A stretch of DNA of 64,000 nucleotides from Mycobacterium paragordonae (GTDB taxonomy: Bacteria; Actinomycetota; Actinomycetes; Mycobacteriales; Mycobacteriaceae): assembly GCF_003614435.1 (NCBI RefSeq), contig NZ_CP025546.1, positions 1,736,001 through 1,800,000 of the forward strand. Direction: 5' to 3'. The notes beneath the pieces are model-generated. The model was not told the DNA's origin. It saw nothing but the letters and a program-made list of their open reading frames with translations, and searched no databases. This document shows positions 29,901 through 39,970 of the stretch, piece after piece. The position numbers were made by a program, and so were the translations under genes. Positions within the stretch are counted from its first letter, which is position 1; every line of letters starts with the position of its first letter.

Positions 29901-32900
29901 GCTGCCGGCGTTGCCTCCATCGCCGCCGGCCCCGCCGTTGCTGCCGGTGTGGCCGGCCTGGCCGGCGAGGCCGGTGTTGCCGGGGCTGCCGTTGCCGCCG
30001 GTGCCGCCGGTACCGCCGGTGCCGCCGATGCCCACGGTGGCGCCGGTGCCGAAGTTGCCGCCAGTGCCACCGGGGCCGCCGACGCCGCCGGTGCCGGCGC
30101 CGGACCCGACGTCAGCACCACCGGTGCCGCCCATGCCGCCTGTGCCGCCCATGCCGCCGTTGCCGCCGACACTCCCGGCGCCGGTGGCGTTGCCACCGTT
30201 GCCGCCCGTACCGCCAGGACCACCCTGGTTAGCGGTGGATCCGGAGAGGCCCGCCGCGCCGAGGCCGCCGGTACCGCCTTTACCGCCGTTGCCGCCGGTC
30301 CCGCCATTTCCCGCGGTAGCGCCGCTGCCGGCCGTGCCGGCGTCTCCGCCGTTGCCGCCGTTGCCGCCGAGTGGGGTGCCGCTGATGGTGCCGGGAGTGC
30401 CTGCGCCGCCCGCGCCGCCGTTGCCGCCGCTACCGGCGTCGCCGCCGACACTGCCGGTGCCGGTGGCGCTACCACCGTTGCCGCCGAAACCGCCGGCGCC
30501 GCCGTTGTCGCCCCAGCTGAGGCCAACACCGTCGTTGCCGGTGCTGCCGGGGCCACCAGTGCCGCCCTTGCCGCCGTTGCTACCGCCGCCCGAGGCCGCG
30601 GCGCCGAACCCGACGCCAGCGGAGCCGGCGTCGCCGCCCTTGCCGCCGTTGCCGCCGGCCGGGGCGGTCACGAAGCCGCTCCCCGTGTCGGTGCCGCCGG
30701 CACCGCCCTTGCCGCCGTTGCCGCCGCTGCCGGCGTTGCCGGCGACGCCGCCAGTTCCGGTGGCGTTGCCCCCGTTGCCGCCGCCACCGCCGGCTCCGCC
30801 GGCGTCGCCGGCCAGGCCGGCGTTGCCATTGTTGCCATTGCTGCCGGCGCCGCCGTTGCCTCCGGCGCCACCAGTGCCGCCGTTGCCTTGCGAGGTCGCG
30901 CCACCGAAGGCGCCGCCGACCAAGCCGGCGTCGCCGCCCTTGCCGCCGGCGCCGCCGGCCGGGGCAACGGTTCCTCCGGTGCCCGTGTCGATGCCGCCTT
31001 TGCCGCCATTGCCGCCGGCCCCGCCACTGCCGGCGTTGCCGCTGACACCGCCGCTGCCAGTGGTGTCGCCGCCGTTGCCACCGGTGCCGCCGGCGCCGCC
31101 GGCATCGCCGGCCAGGCCGGGGTTGCCGTTGTTGCCAGGCGTGCCGTTACCGCCGGCGCCGCCATTACCACCGATGCCGCCGCTGCCCACGGCGGAGCCG
31201 CTGCCGGGTAAGCCGGCGTTGCCGCCGTTGCCGCCGTTGCCGCCGCTTGGGGCCATGCCCCCGCCGAGCAACTTGTCAGCCCCACCGTTGCCGCCGTTGC
31301 CGCCGGCGCCGCCGCCGCCGGCGTTGCCGCCGATGCTGCCGGCGCCGGTGGCGTTGCCCCCGTTGCCGCCCGCACCGCCGGCGCCGCCGTTGGTGCCGTT
31401 AGTGGTGCCGGACAAGCCGCCAGTCTTGCCGGCACCGCCGGTGCCGCCGTTTCCGCCGGCGCCTCCGATGCCGCCGCCGCCTGCGGTGACACCGGCGCCG
31501 ACGGTGCCGGCGTCGCCGCCGTTGCCTCCGTTACCGCCGTCCGGGCTGCTGTTCCCAGCGTCAGCAGCGCCGTTGCCGCCGTTGCCGCCCCGGCCACCGC
31601 TGCCGGCGTTGCCGCCGGTGCCGGCAATACCGCCGCTGCCGCCGCTGCCGCCCGCACCGCCGGCGCCGCCGCTGTCGCCATGGTCACCAGTGCCGACGGC
31701 GCCGAACGTGCCGTTGTTGCCATTGCTGCCGGCGCCGCCTTCGCCGCCGGCGCCACCGGTGCCGCCGCTGCCCTTGGTGGCGCCGTTGCCGACCGAGCCG
31801 GCGTTGCCGCCATTGCCGCCTTGTCCGCCGGGCGGGGCGATGGTTCCGCCGGTTCCGGTGTCGGCACCGCCGGCACCGCCGTTGCCGCCGGCGCCACCGT
31901 TGCCGGCGTTGCCGCCGACGCTGCCTAAGCCGGTGGCGTTGCCGCCGTTGCCCCCGACCCCGCCGGCCCCGCCAGCGTCGCCGGCGAGCCCGGGGTTGCC
32001 GTTATTGCCGATGGTGCCGGTGCCGCCGGTGCCACCGTTACCGCCGACGCCGCCGCCGCCCACGACGGCGCCGGTGCCAAACGCGCCAGCGTCGCCGCCG
32101 TTACCGCCGTTACCGCCGCTCGGGGCCATGCCGCCGCCGGGCAACTTGTCGATACCGCCGTTGCCGCCGTTGCCACCAACGCCGCCGTTGCCCGCCTTTC
32201 CGCCGACGCTGCCGGCGCCGGTGGCGTTACCGCCACTGCCACCGGTGCCGCCGGTGCCCCCGTCAGTGCCGTTGCTAGAGCCCGAGAAACCGCCGGTCAG
32301 GCCGGCGCCACCGGTACCGCCGTCACCGCCGGCCCCGCCGGTGCCGCCGTTGCCGGAAGTGAAACCGAAGCCTGCCGTGCCGGCGTCGCCGCCTTTTCCG
32401 CCGTTGCCACCGGAGGGGGCGCCGGACCCGATGTCGGAACCGCCATTGCCACCCGCGCCGCCGCGGCCACCACTGCCGGCGTTACCGCCGACCCCGAGGT
32501 TGCCGGTGGCACTGCCGCCGCTGCCCCCTCGGCCACCGGCGCCGCCGGTGTCACCGGCGAGGCCGGCATTGCCGTTGTTGCCGTTGCTGCCGACGCCGCC
32601 GCTGCCGCCGTTTCCGCCGATGCCGCCGCTGCCGATGAGACCGGCGGCGCCGCCGTCGCCTCCATTGCCGCCGCTAGGGGCGACGGACGCACCGGTCCCC
32701 AGGTCAAGGCCGCCGCCTCCGCCGTTGCCGCCGTTGCCGCCATGACCGGCGATGCCGCCACCGCCCGCGTTGCCGCCTTTGCCGCCGGCGCCGCCGTTGC
32801 CGCCGTTGATGCCTGGGCCGCCGGCGGCGCCGTTGCCGCCGGCCCCACCCTGACCGCCGTTGCCGAACGACCCGCCGTTGCCGCCGGCCCCGCCGTTGCC

Positions 32901-35900
32901 GCCATTGGCGCCGGGGATGGTGGCGTTGAATCCTGCCCCGCCAGCGCCGCCGTTGCCGCCGGTGGTGACTGCGGCTCCGGGGGTGCCGTCGGCGCCCTTG
33001 GTGCCGCCGCTGCCGCCGATACCGGCCGCGCCGCCGCTGCCGGCGGCGCCGATGGTGCCGGGGTTGCCGCCGTTGCCGCCTGCCCCGCCGTTGAAGAAGG
33101 TGGCGTCACCGGCTGCGCCGGCTCCGCCGTCGGCGGGGGCGCCGGCGTTGCCGCCTTTGCCGCCTTGGCCGCCGTCACCATTGACACCCACGGTGCCGTG
33201 CGCTGAGGAGCCGCCATCACCACCACGCCCGCCGGCTCCACCGGCTCCGCCGTTGCCGCCCGACCCGCCGGCTTGTCCGGCGCCGGCGTCGAGGCCGCCG
33301 GTTCCGGCCTTGCCGGTGATGCCGGCGCCGCCGTTGCCGCCATCAGCGCCGGCGCCGCCTTTGCCACCGGCTCCGCCGTTTCCGGCCACCGCACCGCCGG
33401 AGCCGCCGGCTCCGCCGTTGCCGCCGGCCCCGCCGGCGATGCCCGGGCTGCCCGGGTCACCGGCCGCCAGGCCGTCGGGGCCGTTGGTGCCGGTGGCGCC
33501 GTTGCCGCCGGCACCGCCCGCCCCGCCGTTGCCGTATTGGCCGCCGTTGCCGCCGGCGCCGCCGTTGCCGCCCTTAGCACCGGGAGCGGTCGCGTTGAAG
33601 CCGGCTCCGCCGGTTCCGCCGTTGCCGCCGCTGGTGACCGCCGCGCCCGGGCTGCCGTCGAGGCCTTTGGTGCCGCCGCTGCCGCCGATGCCGGCCGCCC
33701 CGCCGCTGCCGGCGGCGCCGATGGTGCCAGGGTTGCCGCCGTTGCCGCCGGCGCCACCGTTAATGAACACGTCGGTACCGGCGGCGCCTGCTCCGCCATC
33801 ACCGGGGGCTCCGGCGTTGCCGCCCTTGCCGCCTTGGCCGCCGTCACCGTTGACCCCGAGGGTGCCGTGCGCTGAAGCACCGCCGTCACCGCCGGTGCCG
33901 CCAGCACCGCCGGCCCCGCCGTTGCCCCCCGAGCCGCCGGTCTGGCCGACGCCCGCGTTGACCCCCGCGGTTCCGGCTTTGCCGGTGATGCCGGCCCCGC
34001 CGTTGCCGCCATCGGCGCCGGCGCCGCCTTTACCGCCGGCCCCGCCATTACCGGCCACGGCGCCGCCGGAGCCGCCGGCGCCGCCTTTTCCGCCGGATCC
34101 GCCCGCGATGCCCGGGCTGCCGGAGTCCCCGGCCAACACCCCGTCGGGACCATTGGTGCCGGCGGCGCCGTTGCCGCCGGCCCCGCCGGCCGCGCCGTTG
34201 CCGACCGAGCCGCCATTACCGCCTGCCCCGCCGTTGCCCCCGTTGGCGCCCGGGGTGATGGCGGTGAACCCGGCCCCGCCCGCGCCGCCGTTGCCCCCGC
34301 TGGTGACCGCCGCGCCCGGGCTGCCGTCGAGGCCTTTGGTGCCACCGCTGCCGCCGATGCCGGCCGCCCCGCCGGTGCCGGCCGCGCCGATGGTGCCGGG
34401 GTTGCCGCCGTTGCCACCGGCCCCGCCGTTGACGAAGGCGGCGTCACCGGCCGCGCCGGCTCCGCCGTCAGCGGGGGCTCCGGCGTTGCCGCCCTTGCCG
34501 CCTTGGCCGCCGTCACCGTTGGCGCCGAGGGTGCCGTGGGCTGAAGCGCCGCCGTCGCCGCCGGTGCCGCCAGCACCGCCGGCCCCGCCGTTGCCCCCCG
34601 AGCCGCCGGCCTGGCCAGCGCCCGCGTTGACCCCGGCGGTTCCGGCTTTGCCGGTGATGCCGGCCCCGCCGTTGCCGCCATCGGCGCCGGCGCCGCCTTT
34701 GCCACCGGCCCCGCCGTTACCGGCCACGGCGCCGCCGGAGCCGCCGGCGCCGCCTTTTCCGCCGGATCCACCGGCGATGCCCGGGCTGCCCGAGTCCCCG
34801 GACAACACCCCGTCGGGACCATTGGTGCCGGCGGCGCCGTTGCCGCCGGCACCGCCGGACCCCCCGTTACCAACCGAGCCGCCGTTACCGCCAGCTCCGC
34901 CGGCCCCGCCATTGGCGCCCGCGGTGACCGCGCTGAATCCGGCCCCCCCGTTACCGCCATTGCCGCCGGAGGTGATCGCGGCCCCGCCGGTGCCGTCGAG
35001 GCCTTTGGCGCCGCCGGTGCCGCCGACACCGGCCGCGCCGCCGGCACCGCCGGCCCCCACCGCTCCCGGATTGCCGCCGTTGCCGCCGGCTCCGCCGTTG
35101 ACGAACAGATCAGTACCGGCCGCGCCGGCCCCGCCGTCGCCGGGGGTGCCGGCGTTGCCGCCGTGGCCGCCTTGGCCGCCGTCACCGTTGACCCCGGCGT
35201 TGCCGTGGGCGGCGCTGCCGCCGTCGCCTCCGATGCCGCCGGCCCCGCCGGCGCCACCATTACCGCCGGACCCGCCGGCTTGGCCGGCGCCGGCGTTAAC
35301 CCCGGCCGTCCCGGCCAGACCCGTGATGCCATCGCCGCCGTTGCCGCCGGTCGCTCCGGCCCCGCCTTTACCGCCGGCCCCGCCGTTACCGGACACCGTG
35401 CCGCCGGACCCGCCGGCTCCGCCGTGGCCGCCGGCGCCCCCGGCGATACCGGGGGAGCCCGACTCACCCGGATTGACCCCGCTGGGACCGGAGGTGCCGG
35501 CGGCGCCGTTGCCGCCGACACCCCCAGCACCGCCATTGCCGACCGAACCCCCGTGACCCCCGGCCCCACCCGCACCGCCATTAGCACCCGCGGTCACCGG
35601 ACTGAACCCGGCGCCACCCGCACCGCCATTACCGCCGCTGAGCACCGCCAGCCCCGGCCCGCCCTCAGCCCCGGCCACCGCGCCCGCACCGCCGGCCGCC
35701 CCACCATGCCCGCCACCACCCGCGGCGCCGGGGTTGCCGCCCGTGCCGCCGGCCCCGCCGTTGATGAAGGTGCCGGTACCGGCCGCACCAGCACCACCGT
35801 CGCCGGGCAACCCGGCCGCCCCACCGGCCCCGCCGGCCCCGCCGTTACCGGCCGCGCCGACCTGACCCAACAACCCCCCGGCCCCGCCAGCCCCACCAGC

Positions 35901-36983
35901 GCCGCCGTCACCGCCGGCCCCGCCGTCGGCACCCGAGCCGCCCAGACCGCCGGCCCCGTTATTGACCCCGGCCACACCTGCGGTGCCGGTCAGCCCATTA
36001 CCCCCGGCCCCGCCGCCCCCGCCGGCCCCGCCGAGTCCGCCGGAGCCGCCGTCGCCGACGATCACCCCGCCGCGGCCACCCGCCCCGCCCATCCCGCCAG
36101 TGCCGGCGTTGCCGCCGCCGGTACCGGAATCACCCGGGTTGACCCCGTTGCCACCAGGGGTGCCGTGCCAGCCCGCCCCACCGACCCCGCCCAGGCCACC
36201 GTCGCCGAACACGAACGCCTGCCCGCCGGCGCCGCCGATGCCCCCGACCCCGCCCAGGGTCACCGCCGCACCGCCGGCACCGCCGGTGCCGCCGTTGCCC
36301 ATCAACCAGCCCCCGGCCCCGCCGGTGCCGCCGGCCCCGCCCGCCACCCCGGCACCCCCGGCCCCCCCGGTGCCGATCAACCCCGCCGCACCCCCGGCCC
36401 CACCCGCCAACGGAGTGCTCCCGGTCGGGCTGTAACCCGCCCCGCCGTCGCCGAACCACAACCCGCCCGCACCCCCGGTCGGGCTCACCGCGGTACCGGT
36501 GGCGCCGTTGCCGATCAGATCCCGGCCCAACAACAACTGGGTGGGGAAGTTCAAGATCGGGTCCAACACCTGCCCGAACACACTGTTGATCCACCACTGA
36601 CTGACCGTGTGGGTGGGCCCGTACACCAACAGCTGAAACACCCCAGCCACCGGCGACGCCGCCGCCGCCGCCGCCGTCGCCGACCCCTGCAACCACGCCG
36701 CCGCACTGACCTCAGCGCCGGCATACTCCGCGGCCGCCGACCGCAACGCCGCCACGATCTGGTCCTGGAAGCCCGCCGCCTGCGCGGCCACCGCCTGATA
36801 CTCCCGAGCATGGGTGCCGAACAACGCCGCAATCGCCGCCGAGACCTCATCACCGGCCGCCGCCGCCACCTGCGTCGTCGGCATCACCGCCGCCGCGCTC
36901 CCCGCACTGACATCGGAACCGATCCGCGCCACATCAGACGCGGCCTGGGAGACCACCTCCGGCGAAACAACTACAAAAGACAT
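26913..36983 (-). CDS. Giant PE_PGRS protein with C-terminal YVTN beta-propeller
   Basis: One uninterrupted frame of 3,356 residues. Residues 1-98 are a PE domain ([20 protein letters not shown]), with the YxxxE secretion motif YAGAE at 87-91 and the GRDLIGNGA boundary motif at 153-161. Residues about 165-3055 are Gly-Gly-Ala/Gly-Gly-Asn PGRS repeats. Residues 3060-3356 are seven repeats of about 45 residues, each built as [30 protein letters not shown], a YncE/YVTN-like propeller. ESX-5-dependent export to the cell surface is expected for PE_PGRS proteins. A GGGAG ribosome binding site precedes the ATG. It lies between nuoA and the PPE52-like gene, which are neighbours in M. tuberculosis (from memory), so it is an insertion or lineage-specific gene. 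Function is unknown; the propeller suggests a surface binding or enzymatic platform. Confidence 0.93.
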   Translation of the reverse strand: MSFVVVSPEVVSQAASDVARIGSDVSAGSAAAVMPTTQVAAAAGDEVSAAIAALFGTHAREYQAVAAQAAGFQDQIVAALRSAAAEYAGAEVSAAAWLQGSATAAAAAASPVAGVFQLLVYGPTHTVSQWWINSVFGQVLDPILNFPTQLLLGRDLIGNGATGTAVSPTGGAGGLWFGDGGAGYSPTGSTPLAGGAGGAAGLIGTGGAGGAGVAGGAGGTGGAGGWLMGNGGTGGAGGAAVTLGGVGGIGGAGGQAFVFGDGGLGGVGGAGWHGTPGGNGVNPGDSGTGGGNAGTGGMGGAGGRGGVIVGDGGSGGLGGAGGGGGAGGNGLTGTAGVAGVNNGAGGLGGSGADGGAGGDGGAGGAGGAGGLLGQVGAAGNGGAGGAGGAAGLPGDGGAGAAGTGTFINGGAGGTGGNPGAAGGGGHGGAAGGAGAVAGAEGGPGLAVLSGGNGGAGGAGFSPVTAGANGGAGGAGGHGGSVGNGGAGGVGGNGAAGTSGPSGVNPGESGSPGIAGGAGGHGGAGGSGGTVSGNGGAGGKGGAGATGGNGGDGITGLAGTAGVNAGAGQAGGSGGNGGAGGAGGIGGDGGSAAHGNAGVNGDGGQGGHGGNAGTPGDGGAGAAGTDLFVNGGAGGNGGNPGAVGAGGAGGAAGVGGTGGAKGLDGTGGAAITSGGNGGNGGAGFSAVTAGANGGAGGAGGNGGSVGNGGSGGAGGNGAAGTNGPDGVLSGDSGSPGIAGGSGGKGGAGGSGGAVAGNGGAGGKGGAGADGGNGGAGITGKAGTAGVNAGAGQAGGSGGNGGAGGAGGTGGDGGASAHGTLGANGDGGQGGKGGNAGAPADGGAGAAGDAAFVNGGAGGNGGNPGTIGAAGTGGAAGIGGSGGTKGLDGSPGAAVTSGGNGGAGGAGFTAITPGANGGNGGAGGNGGSVGNGAAGGAGGNGAAGTNGPDGVLAGDSGSPGIAGGSGGKGGAGGSGGAVAGNGGAGGKGGAGADGGNGGAGITGKAGTAGVNAGVGQTGGSGGNGGAGGAGGTGGDGGASAHGTLGVNGDGGQGGKGGNAGAPGDGGAGAAGTDVFINGGAGGNGGNPGTIGAAGSGGAAGIGGSGGTKGLDGSPGAAVTSGGNGGTGGAGFNATAPGAKGGNGGAGGNGGQYGNGGAGGAGGNGATGTNGPDGLAAGDPGSPGIAGGAGGNGGAGGSGGAVAGNGGAGGKGGAGADGGNGGAGITGKAGTGGLDAGAGQAGGSGGNGGAGGAGGRGGDGGSSAHGTVGVNGDGGQGGKGGNAGAPADGGAGAAGDATFFNGGAGGNGGNPGTIGAAGSGGAAGIGGSGGTKGADGTPGAAVTTGGNGGAGGAGFNATIPGANGGNGGAGGNGGSFGNGGQGGAGGNGAAGGPGINGGNGGAGGKGGNAGGGGIAGHGGNGGNGGGGGLDLGTGASVAPSGGNGGDGGAAGLIGSGGIGGNGGSGGVGSNGNNGNAGLAGDTGGAGGRGGSGGSATGNLGVGGNAGSGGRGGAGGNGGSDIGSGAPSGGNGGKGGDAGTAGFGFTSGNGGTGGAGGDGGTGGAGLTGGFSGSSNGTDGGTGGTGGSGGNATGAGSVGGKAGNGGVGGNGGNGGIDKLPGGGMAPSGGNGGNGGDAGAFGTGAVVGGGGVGGNGGTGGTGTIGNNGNPGLAGDAGGAGGVGGNGGNATGLGSVGGNAGNGGAGGNGGAGGADTGTGGTIAPPGGQGGNGGNAGSVGNGATKGSGGTGGAGGEGGAGSNGNNGTFGAVGTGDHGDSGGAGGAGGSGGSGGIAGTGGNAGSGGRGGNGGNGAADAGNSSPDGGNGGNGGDAGTVGAGVTAGGGGIGGAGGNGGTGGAGKTGGLSGTTNGTNGGAGGAGGNGGNATGAGSIGGNAGGGGAGGNGGNGGADKLLGGGMAPSGGNGGNGGNAGLPGSGSAVGSGGIGGNGGAGGNGTPGNNGNPGLAGDAGGAGGTGGNGGDTTGSGGVSGNAGSGGAGGNGGKGGIDTGTGGTVAPAGGAGGKGGDAGLVGGAFGGATSQGNGGTGGAGGNGGAGSNGNNGNAGLAGDAGGAGGGGGNGGNATGTGGVAGNAGSGGNGGKGGAGGTDTGSGFVTAPAGGNGGKGGDAGSAGVGFGAAASGGGSNGGKGGTGGPGSTGNDGVGLSWGDNGGAGGFGGNGGSATGTGSVGGDAGSGGNGGAGGAGTPGTISGTPLGGNGGNGGDAGTAGSGATAGNGGTGGNGGKGGTGGLGAAGLSGSTANQGGPGGTGGNGGNATGAGSVGGNGGMGGTGGMGGTGGADVGSGAGTGGVGGPGGTGGNFGTGATVGIGGTGGTGGTGGNGSPGNTGLAGQAGHTGSNGGAGGDGGNAGSGPGGIGGKAGNGGNGGNGGDGGGDTGFGGAVAPAGGQGGNGGNAGTPGVGVIAGSGGTGGNGGKGGAGSIGFSGGPGLVGDVGGAGGAGGNGGNATGTGGVGGNAGNGGAGGNGGPGGLDNGVGGTTAPAGGKGGNGGNAGSVGTGATAGSGGIGGNGGNGGNGHFGNTGNNGLIGDAGGAGGAGGNGGTATGAGSIGGNAGSGGAGGVGGLGGPDTGTGGTAAPAGGKGGDGGNAGTPGSGVLSAGIGGTGGIGGLGGTGRTGNAGLSGLAGDTGGAGGAGGAGGTAIGAGSVGGSGGAGGTGGSGGKGGPDAGTGGNFGGTGGKGGNGGAGGSATTWGNGGAGGTGGTGGDGSNGITFGFTGDNGGFGGTGGAGGTGGASGTGGTNGASGAGGMGGNGGNGANSLSTTGGTGGRGGGGGNAGTAGTGGSTSPVGGAGGTGGNGGNGGNAAPNSAAFGGTGGDGGAGGTAGFGDLAETGGTGGNGGSGGVGGTPAAGTGLQGGFGGRSGNGGDGGVAVGGLASNLGGTGGVGGNGGVGGNGAAGSLTASPGDGGPGFGGGNGGRGGLAQGPGAVGGHGGVGGTGGMGGSGGNAVLGSPFSGGHGGFAGSGGSGGRGGDVAGGAGTGGIGGDGSTGGTGGTGGTGGTGATGSTGVTGGTGKAGSGPTGTTGGNGGGGGAPGAGGNGGPGSISVGGQQFMVAISPTGPEAGYVYVTDAVHNTVSVINPATNTVVASIPVANPVGVAVSPTGPEAGYVYVTSQGPGQVWVINPATHAVTAIINVGTTPNAVAVSPTGPEAGYVYVTNNGSNTVSVINPATNLVTATIPVGSSPRGVAISPTGPEAGYVYVTNNGSNTVSVIDPATDTVINTIPVGNQPWGVAVSPTGTAAGDIYITNSGDNTVAVIDSATDTVIATIPVGNQPLGVAVSPTFPTTTGVYVTNEGNNTVSVINSATNTVTDTIPVGNLPYAVAVSPTGAASGDVYIANVGGTTASVIS
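26916..27806 (-). repeat. Seven ~135-bp tandem repeats encoding propeller blades
   Basis: Direct repeats of 132-135 bp, each encoding one 44-45-residue blade. The block with the TAGACGTAGCC complement recurs at 27361, 27496, 27631 and 27763. The four N-terminal blades are near-identical in the [13 protein letters not shown] strand, so they arose by recent duplication. The last blade stops after its third strand (TTASVIS), compatible with closure by an N-terminal strand. Confidence 0.85.
29030..32640 (-). repeat. PGRS module array, about 290-bp period
   Basis: Within the PGRS region a [21 protein letters not shown]...GADTGTGG...APxGGxGGxGGxAG unit of roughly 95-100 residues recurs about twelve times. 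The codons for the NATG(T/A)G segment recur at about 29323, 29609, 30177, 30458, 30749, 31051, 31339, 31925, 32213 and 32502. Unit length varies from 281 to 302 bp. Confidence 0.7.
32700..36050 (-). repeat. PGRS higher-order repeat, five units of exactly 669 bp
   Basis: Equivalent positions (the codons for VTSGGNGG or its variants) fall at 32962, 33631, 34300, 34969 and 35638, each 669 bp (223 codons) apart. Units share GPDG(V/L)[28 protein letters not shown] and [17 protein letters not shown] blocks. Similarity between units 2, 3 and 4 is very high at DNA level. Confidence 0.85.
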
Positions 36984-37304
36984 CGCCAGACTCCCTGCGC
37001 CCGAGTTTCATTTCTGCCCTTTTGTCACTCTGGACACACCCCATGGGGTATGCGGAGAACGACGTTCTCCGATACAACGGCTTCGCTTAACGGATCTTTA
37101 GGGCCGAAAGTCCCTCCGCGTCCGTCCAATGGTCCTGAGCCCGCTCCGTTGAGTGCTGGCCGCGGAACCAGCCGGGCAAATACGATTGATCTACGCGACG
37201 GGCGGATTTGCGGAGCGCTTGTTGTTACTGTTGGACTGGGGCGCTGCTCACTTTTGCGAGGTCAGCGCGATGATGCCGAGGCTCAATCTGGGAGGACGGG
37301 GTCT
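36984..37304. promoter_or_regulatory. Divergent PE_PGRS / PPE intergenic region with two palindromes
   Basis: 321 bp with no gene. It holds a perfect 12-bp palindrome ACCCCATGGGGT at 37038-37049 and, three bases later, an inverted repeat with 8-bp arms CGGAGAAC-GAC-GTTCTCCG at 37053-37071. Both are 55-90 bp upstream of the PE_PGRS ATG and more than 230 bp upstream of the PPE start. The PPE ribosome binding site GGGAGGA lies at 37290-37296. No clear -10/-35 pair could be assigned. Confidence 0.45.
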
Positions 37305-38609
37305 GTGAGTTTCTTTACACTGCCGCCGGAAATCAACTCGTTGCGGATGTTCCTTGGGGCCGGAAGTGCGCCGATGTTGCAGGCGGCGGCGGCCTGGGAC
37401 GGGCTCGCGGCCGAATTGGGCACCGCCGCCCAGTCTTTCGGATCGGTGATCTCCAACTTGGCCGGACAGGCGTGGCAGGGTGCGGCGTCGGCGGCCATGG
37501 CTGCCGCGGCCGCGCCCTATGCAGGCTGGCTGGCCGCGGCCGCGACACAATCTCAGGGTGCGGCCGGGCAGGCGCTGGCGGTGGTCAGTGCTTTTGAGGC
37601 GGCCCAGGCGGCCACCATTCATCCGGGTGCGGTGGACGCCAACCGCAACGCCTTCGTGAACCTGATCATGACGAATCTGTTCGGACAGAACGCGCCCGCG
37701 ATCGCCCTGGCCGAGAGCATCTACGAGGAGATGTGGGCCCAGGACGTCAGCGCGATGGCGAGCTACTACTCCGGGGCGGCAGCCGCGGCAGCGCAGGTCG
37801 TGCCGTGGCAGTCGGTGTTGCAGAGCTTCCCGGCCCTGGCCGGTGGCATCGCCAGCGGTTTGAGCGGTGCGGCCGGTGGTGGTGGTGGCGGCGGCGGCAC
37901 CGCCGGTGCCGCGGGTGGGGGCGGCGGCGCCAGCGGCGGCGGAGGGGCCCCGCCTGGGACCACCGGCACTGAGGGCGCTGCAGCCGCCGGTGGTGGCGGC
38001 GGCGGAGTCGGCAGCGCCGACGGCGGACTTGCGCCGGCCAGCTATACCGGCGGTGACGCGGGCGCCTACGCCGGCGGCACCGCCGCTGGGACCGACGTCG
38101 GCGGCGCGGCGGCCGCCACCAGCGCTAATCCCGGTGTGGCCACCTCGGGTGTCGGCGGCTTCGGGATGATGCCGATGCCGATGCCCATGGGCGGAATGAC
38201 TCGGAGCGCCGGTCTGCTCGGCGACGGCCCGTCGATGCCGGTGCCGGCCAAGGCCGAGGAGGAAGAAGAAGCCCTCGCAGCCAAGGAAGCCGCCGAGGAA
38301 GCAGCCCAGGACGCCGCCGAAGAAACCGAAGTCACCGCCGAAACGGCGGAGGCAGAAGTGCCGGCCATGACCGTGCTGCCCACCGCGGTTCCCGACGCCG
38401 CGGCGGCGGCCGCCCCGGGCGAAGCCAAGCAGGCCGCGCGGACAGCCGGTGCGTCGAGGATTCCGGCGTCGGGATTCCGCGCGTCGGACGCCGCAGAGGA
38501 AGCCGAAGAATCGGTCGCCACGCTACGTCCGAAGATCGCCCCGGGCGAGTTCCACCCCCGGGCCGAGGAAGCGGAAGAAGAAGCGAAGATCCAGATCCCC
38601 GGCGCCTGA
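37305..38609 (+). CDS. PPE family protein, PPE52-like
   Basis: 434 residues from GTG 37305, chosen for the strong GGGAGGA site nine bases upstream and because the PPE motif follows at residues 7-9 (FTLPPEINS). The PPE domain covers about 1-180, with WQG at 57-59 and the [19 protein letters not shown] helix. After it come a Gly-rich stretch (about 195-300), an MPMPMPMGG segment and a strongly acidic Glu/Ala-rich tail ([18 protein letters not shown]). No SVP or MPTR motif is seen. It is exported in partnership with a PE protein via ESX-5 in the usual model. Position beside nuoA-side genes and the receiver gene matches Rv3144c (PPE52). It converges with the receiver gene, seven bases away. Confidence 0.88.
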   Translation: MSFFTLPPEINSLRMFLGAGSAPMLQAAAAWDGLAAELGTAAQSFGSVISNLAGQAWQGAASAAMAAAAAPYAGWLAAAATQSQGAAGQALAVVSAFEAAQAATIHPGAVDANRNAFVNLIMTNLFGQNAPAIALAESIYEEMWAQDVSAMASYYSGAAAAAAQVVPWQSVLQSFPALAGGIASGLSGAAGGGGGGGGTAGAAGGGGGASGGGGAPPGTTGTEGAAAAGGGGGGVGSADGGLAPASYTGGDAGAYAGGTAAGTDVGGAAAATSANPGVATSGVGGFGMMPMPMPMGGMTRSAGLLGDGPSMPVPAKAEEEEEALAAKEAAEEAAQDAAEETEVTAETAEAEVPAMTVLPTAVPDAAAAAAPGEAKQAARTAGASRIPASGFRASDAAEEAEESVATLRPKIAPGEFHPRAEEAEEEAKIQIPGA

Positions 38610-38616
38610 ACTGCGC

Positions 38617-39015
38617 TTAGTGGGCGGGGGCGCGCAGCAGGCTAAGGGCCGTGCGGCCCAGCAGGATTGGATCAAGCGGATGCGGAACCGCCGCCTCGGC
38701 GCGTGACCAGCTGGCCAGCCAGGCGTCGTCCGGACGTCCGGTCAGCACCAGAATCGGCGGGCACGACGACAACTCGTCCTTGAGCTGCTTGGCGATCCCC
38801 ATGCCTCCGGTCGGCGCCGCCTCTCCGTCGAGGATCGCCAGGTCGATACCGCCCTCGTCCATCGTGCGGATCACCATCGGGCCGGTAGCGACCTCGACAT
38901 AGCTCAACTCGGGCAGGTCCGGGTGCAGCCGTTTACCCAAGGCCTGCTTCACCTGTTCGCGGGTTTGGACGTTGTCGCTGTAGACGAGGATGCGCAGCGG
39001 GCTGGAGTCGGGCAC
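38617..39015 (-). CDS. Stand-alone receiver-domain protein, Rv3143-like
   Basis: 132 residues forming a single CheY-like receiver with no output domain. Asp63 (LAILDGEA) is at the phosphoacceptor position and the beta-4 Thr is present (LVLTGRPDD). The acidic pocket is reduced (YSDNVQ instead of a DDD-type cluster), and the conserved beta-5 Lys is replaced by His (AVPHPLDP). It may therefore signal without normal phosphorylation. No histidine kinase is nearby. It lies 15 bp after the YceI gene on the same strand, so it may be read from that operon. Position and size match Rv3143. Confidence 0.85.
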   Translation of the reverse strand: MPDSSPLRILVYSDNVQTREQVKQALGKRLHPDLPELSYVEVATGPMVIRTMDEGGIDLAILDGEAAPTGGMGIAKQLKDELSSCPPILVLTGRPDDAWLASWSRAEAAVPHPLDPILLGRTALSLLRAPAH

Positions 39016-39030
39016 GGTGCAGATGTTAAT

Positions 39031-39573
39031 TCACGCGGTCTGAGCCGAGTGCACGAAGACGGCATCAGCGGACACCACGACCGCGTTGGACATCACGCCG
39101 AGTTTGTTCCAGCCCAGGTCGAACCGGGATCGGTCGATCTGCGTCTGACCCGAAATTCGCACCGAACCGTCGTCGAGTTCGGTGATCGTCACCGGTAGCG
39201 GCACCGGTTCGGTGATGCCCTTGATGGTGAAGTTGGTGTGCAGGTCGGCAGACTTTCCGTTGGCCGGATGCAGGGCGTTGACGACGACGGTGATCTGGCT
39301 GAAGCGTTCGACATCGAAGAAGTCGGGCGAGCGAAGGTGCTTGTCGCGGCGGGCGATCCCGGTGTCCAGCGAGGCGACCTGGATGTCGATCCGCCCCGAG
39401 ACCGCGCCTTTTCCGGCGAGCCGGCCCTCGCCGCTGAACTCGGTGAACGAGCCCTTGACGGGCATCAGGCCCCACATGTTGCGGATCTTGAAGGTGACGG
39501 CTGAGCGGTCGGGCGCCAACGCCCAAGTCCCGACGGATTCCGGGTCGCTGAGCAGAGTTTCCAGCGTGGTCAT
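39031..39573 (-). CDS. YceI-family lipocalin-like protein
   Basis: 180 residues of the YceI beta-barrel family, which binds polyisoprenoid or similar long-chain lipids. Family marks are TWALAPDRSAVTFKIRNMWG at the N-terminus, SLDTGIARRDKHLRSPDFFDVERF in the middle and GNLTI-type strands (TNFTIKGITEPVPLPV). No signal peptide is visible, so it is probably cytosolic. It is the second-last gene of the minus-strand cluster, ten bases after the NTF2-like gene. It could act as a carrier for a hydrophobic intermediate of that pathway; this is inference from context. Confidence 0.85.
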   Translation of the reverse strand: MTTLETLLSDPESVGTWALAPDRSAVTFKIRNMWGLMPVKGSFTEFSGEGRLAGKGAVSGRIDIQVASLDTGIARRDKHLRSPDFFDVERFSQITVVVNALHPANGKSADLHTNFTIKGITEPVPLPVTITELDDGSVRISGQTQIDRSRFDLGWNKLGVMSNAVVVSADAVFVHSAQTA

Positions 39574-39583
39574 GGTGCATGCC

Positions 39584-39970
39584 TCATTGACGGAGTAGGG
39601 GCGCGAGCTCGGCGGGGTCGAAGTACTCGTCTATCTGGTTGATAAGACCTTCTGTGTCCACCTTGATCACGATGCAAACCCGCATCGCGATCGACTGGCC
39701 GCCGTGACCGGTGGCATGCAACACGTGCTGCTGGACGAATCCGTTCTCGAACACCTGTCGGTCCAGGATCTGGTAGCCGCGGGTGGCGGTGGTCGACAGG
39801 AACCAATCGATGACGCGCAACGCCCGCGTCTTGTCATCACACGTGGTGGGGTCGCGGCGGCCGTCGGTGCGCCAGACGGCGATGTCGTCGCTCCACATCG
39901 AGGCGACGGTGGCCCGATCGCCGTTCGCGATTGCGCTGAACAGCCGGTCGGCCAGTTGGTTGACGGTCAT
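39584..39970 (-). CDS. SnoaL/NTF2-like fold protein
   Basis: 128 residues of the NTF2-like (SnoaL) cone fold. It starts VNQLADRLFSAIANGDRATVASMWSDDIAVW and contains the FENGFVQQHVLHATGHGG strand pair and a C-terminal IDEYFDPAELAPLL motif seen in polyketide-cyclase-like and limonene-epoxide-hydrolase-like members. Such proteins act as isomerases, hydrolases or cyclases on small hydrophobic ligands, or as accessory domains. The ATG overlaps the DUF6285 stop by four bases. The substrate is unknown. Confidence 0.82.
   Translation of the reverse strand: MTVNQLADRLFSAIANGDRATVASMWSDDIAVWRTDGRRDPTTCDDKTRALRVIDWFLSTTATRGYQILDRQVFENGFVQQHVLHATGHGGQSIAMRVCIVIKVDTEGLINQIDEYFDPAELAPLLRQ

Noticed and set aside
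28123..32745. Long Pro-rich open frames (up to 1,540 codons) on the plus strand
   Set aside because: Exact antisense of the PE_PGRS coding strand; the GGC/GCC codon bias of PGRS automatically opens the complementary frames. No start context or domain.
27850..36400. CRISPR-like repetitive signal
   Set aside because: Repeats are coding PGRS units without constant repeat-spacer structure and no cas genes are nearby.
35163..37304. In-frame 5' extension of the PPE gene into the PE_PGRS region
   Set aside because: Antisense shadow of PE_PGRS; the GTG at 37305 has an ideal ribosome binding site and the PPE motif follows immediately.
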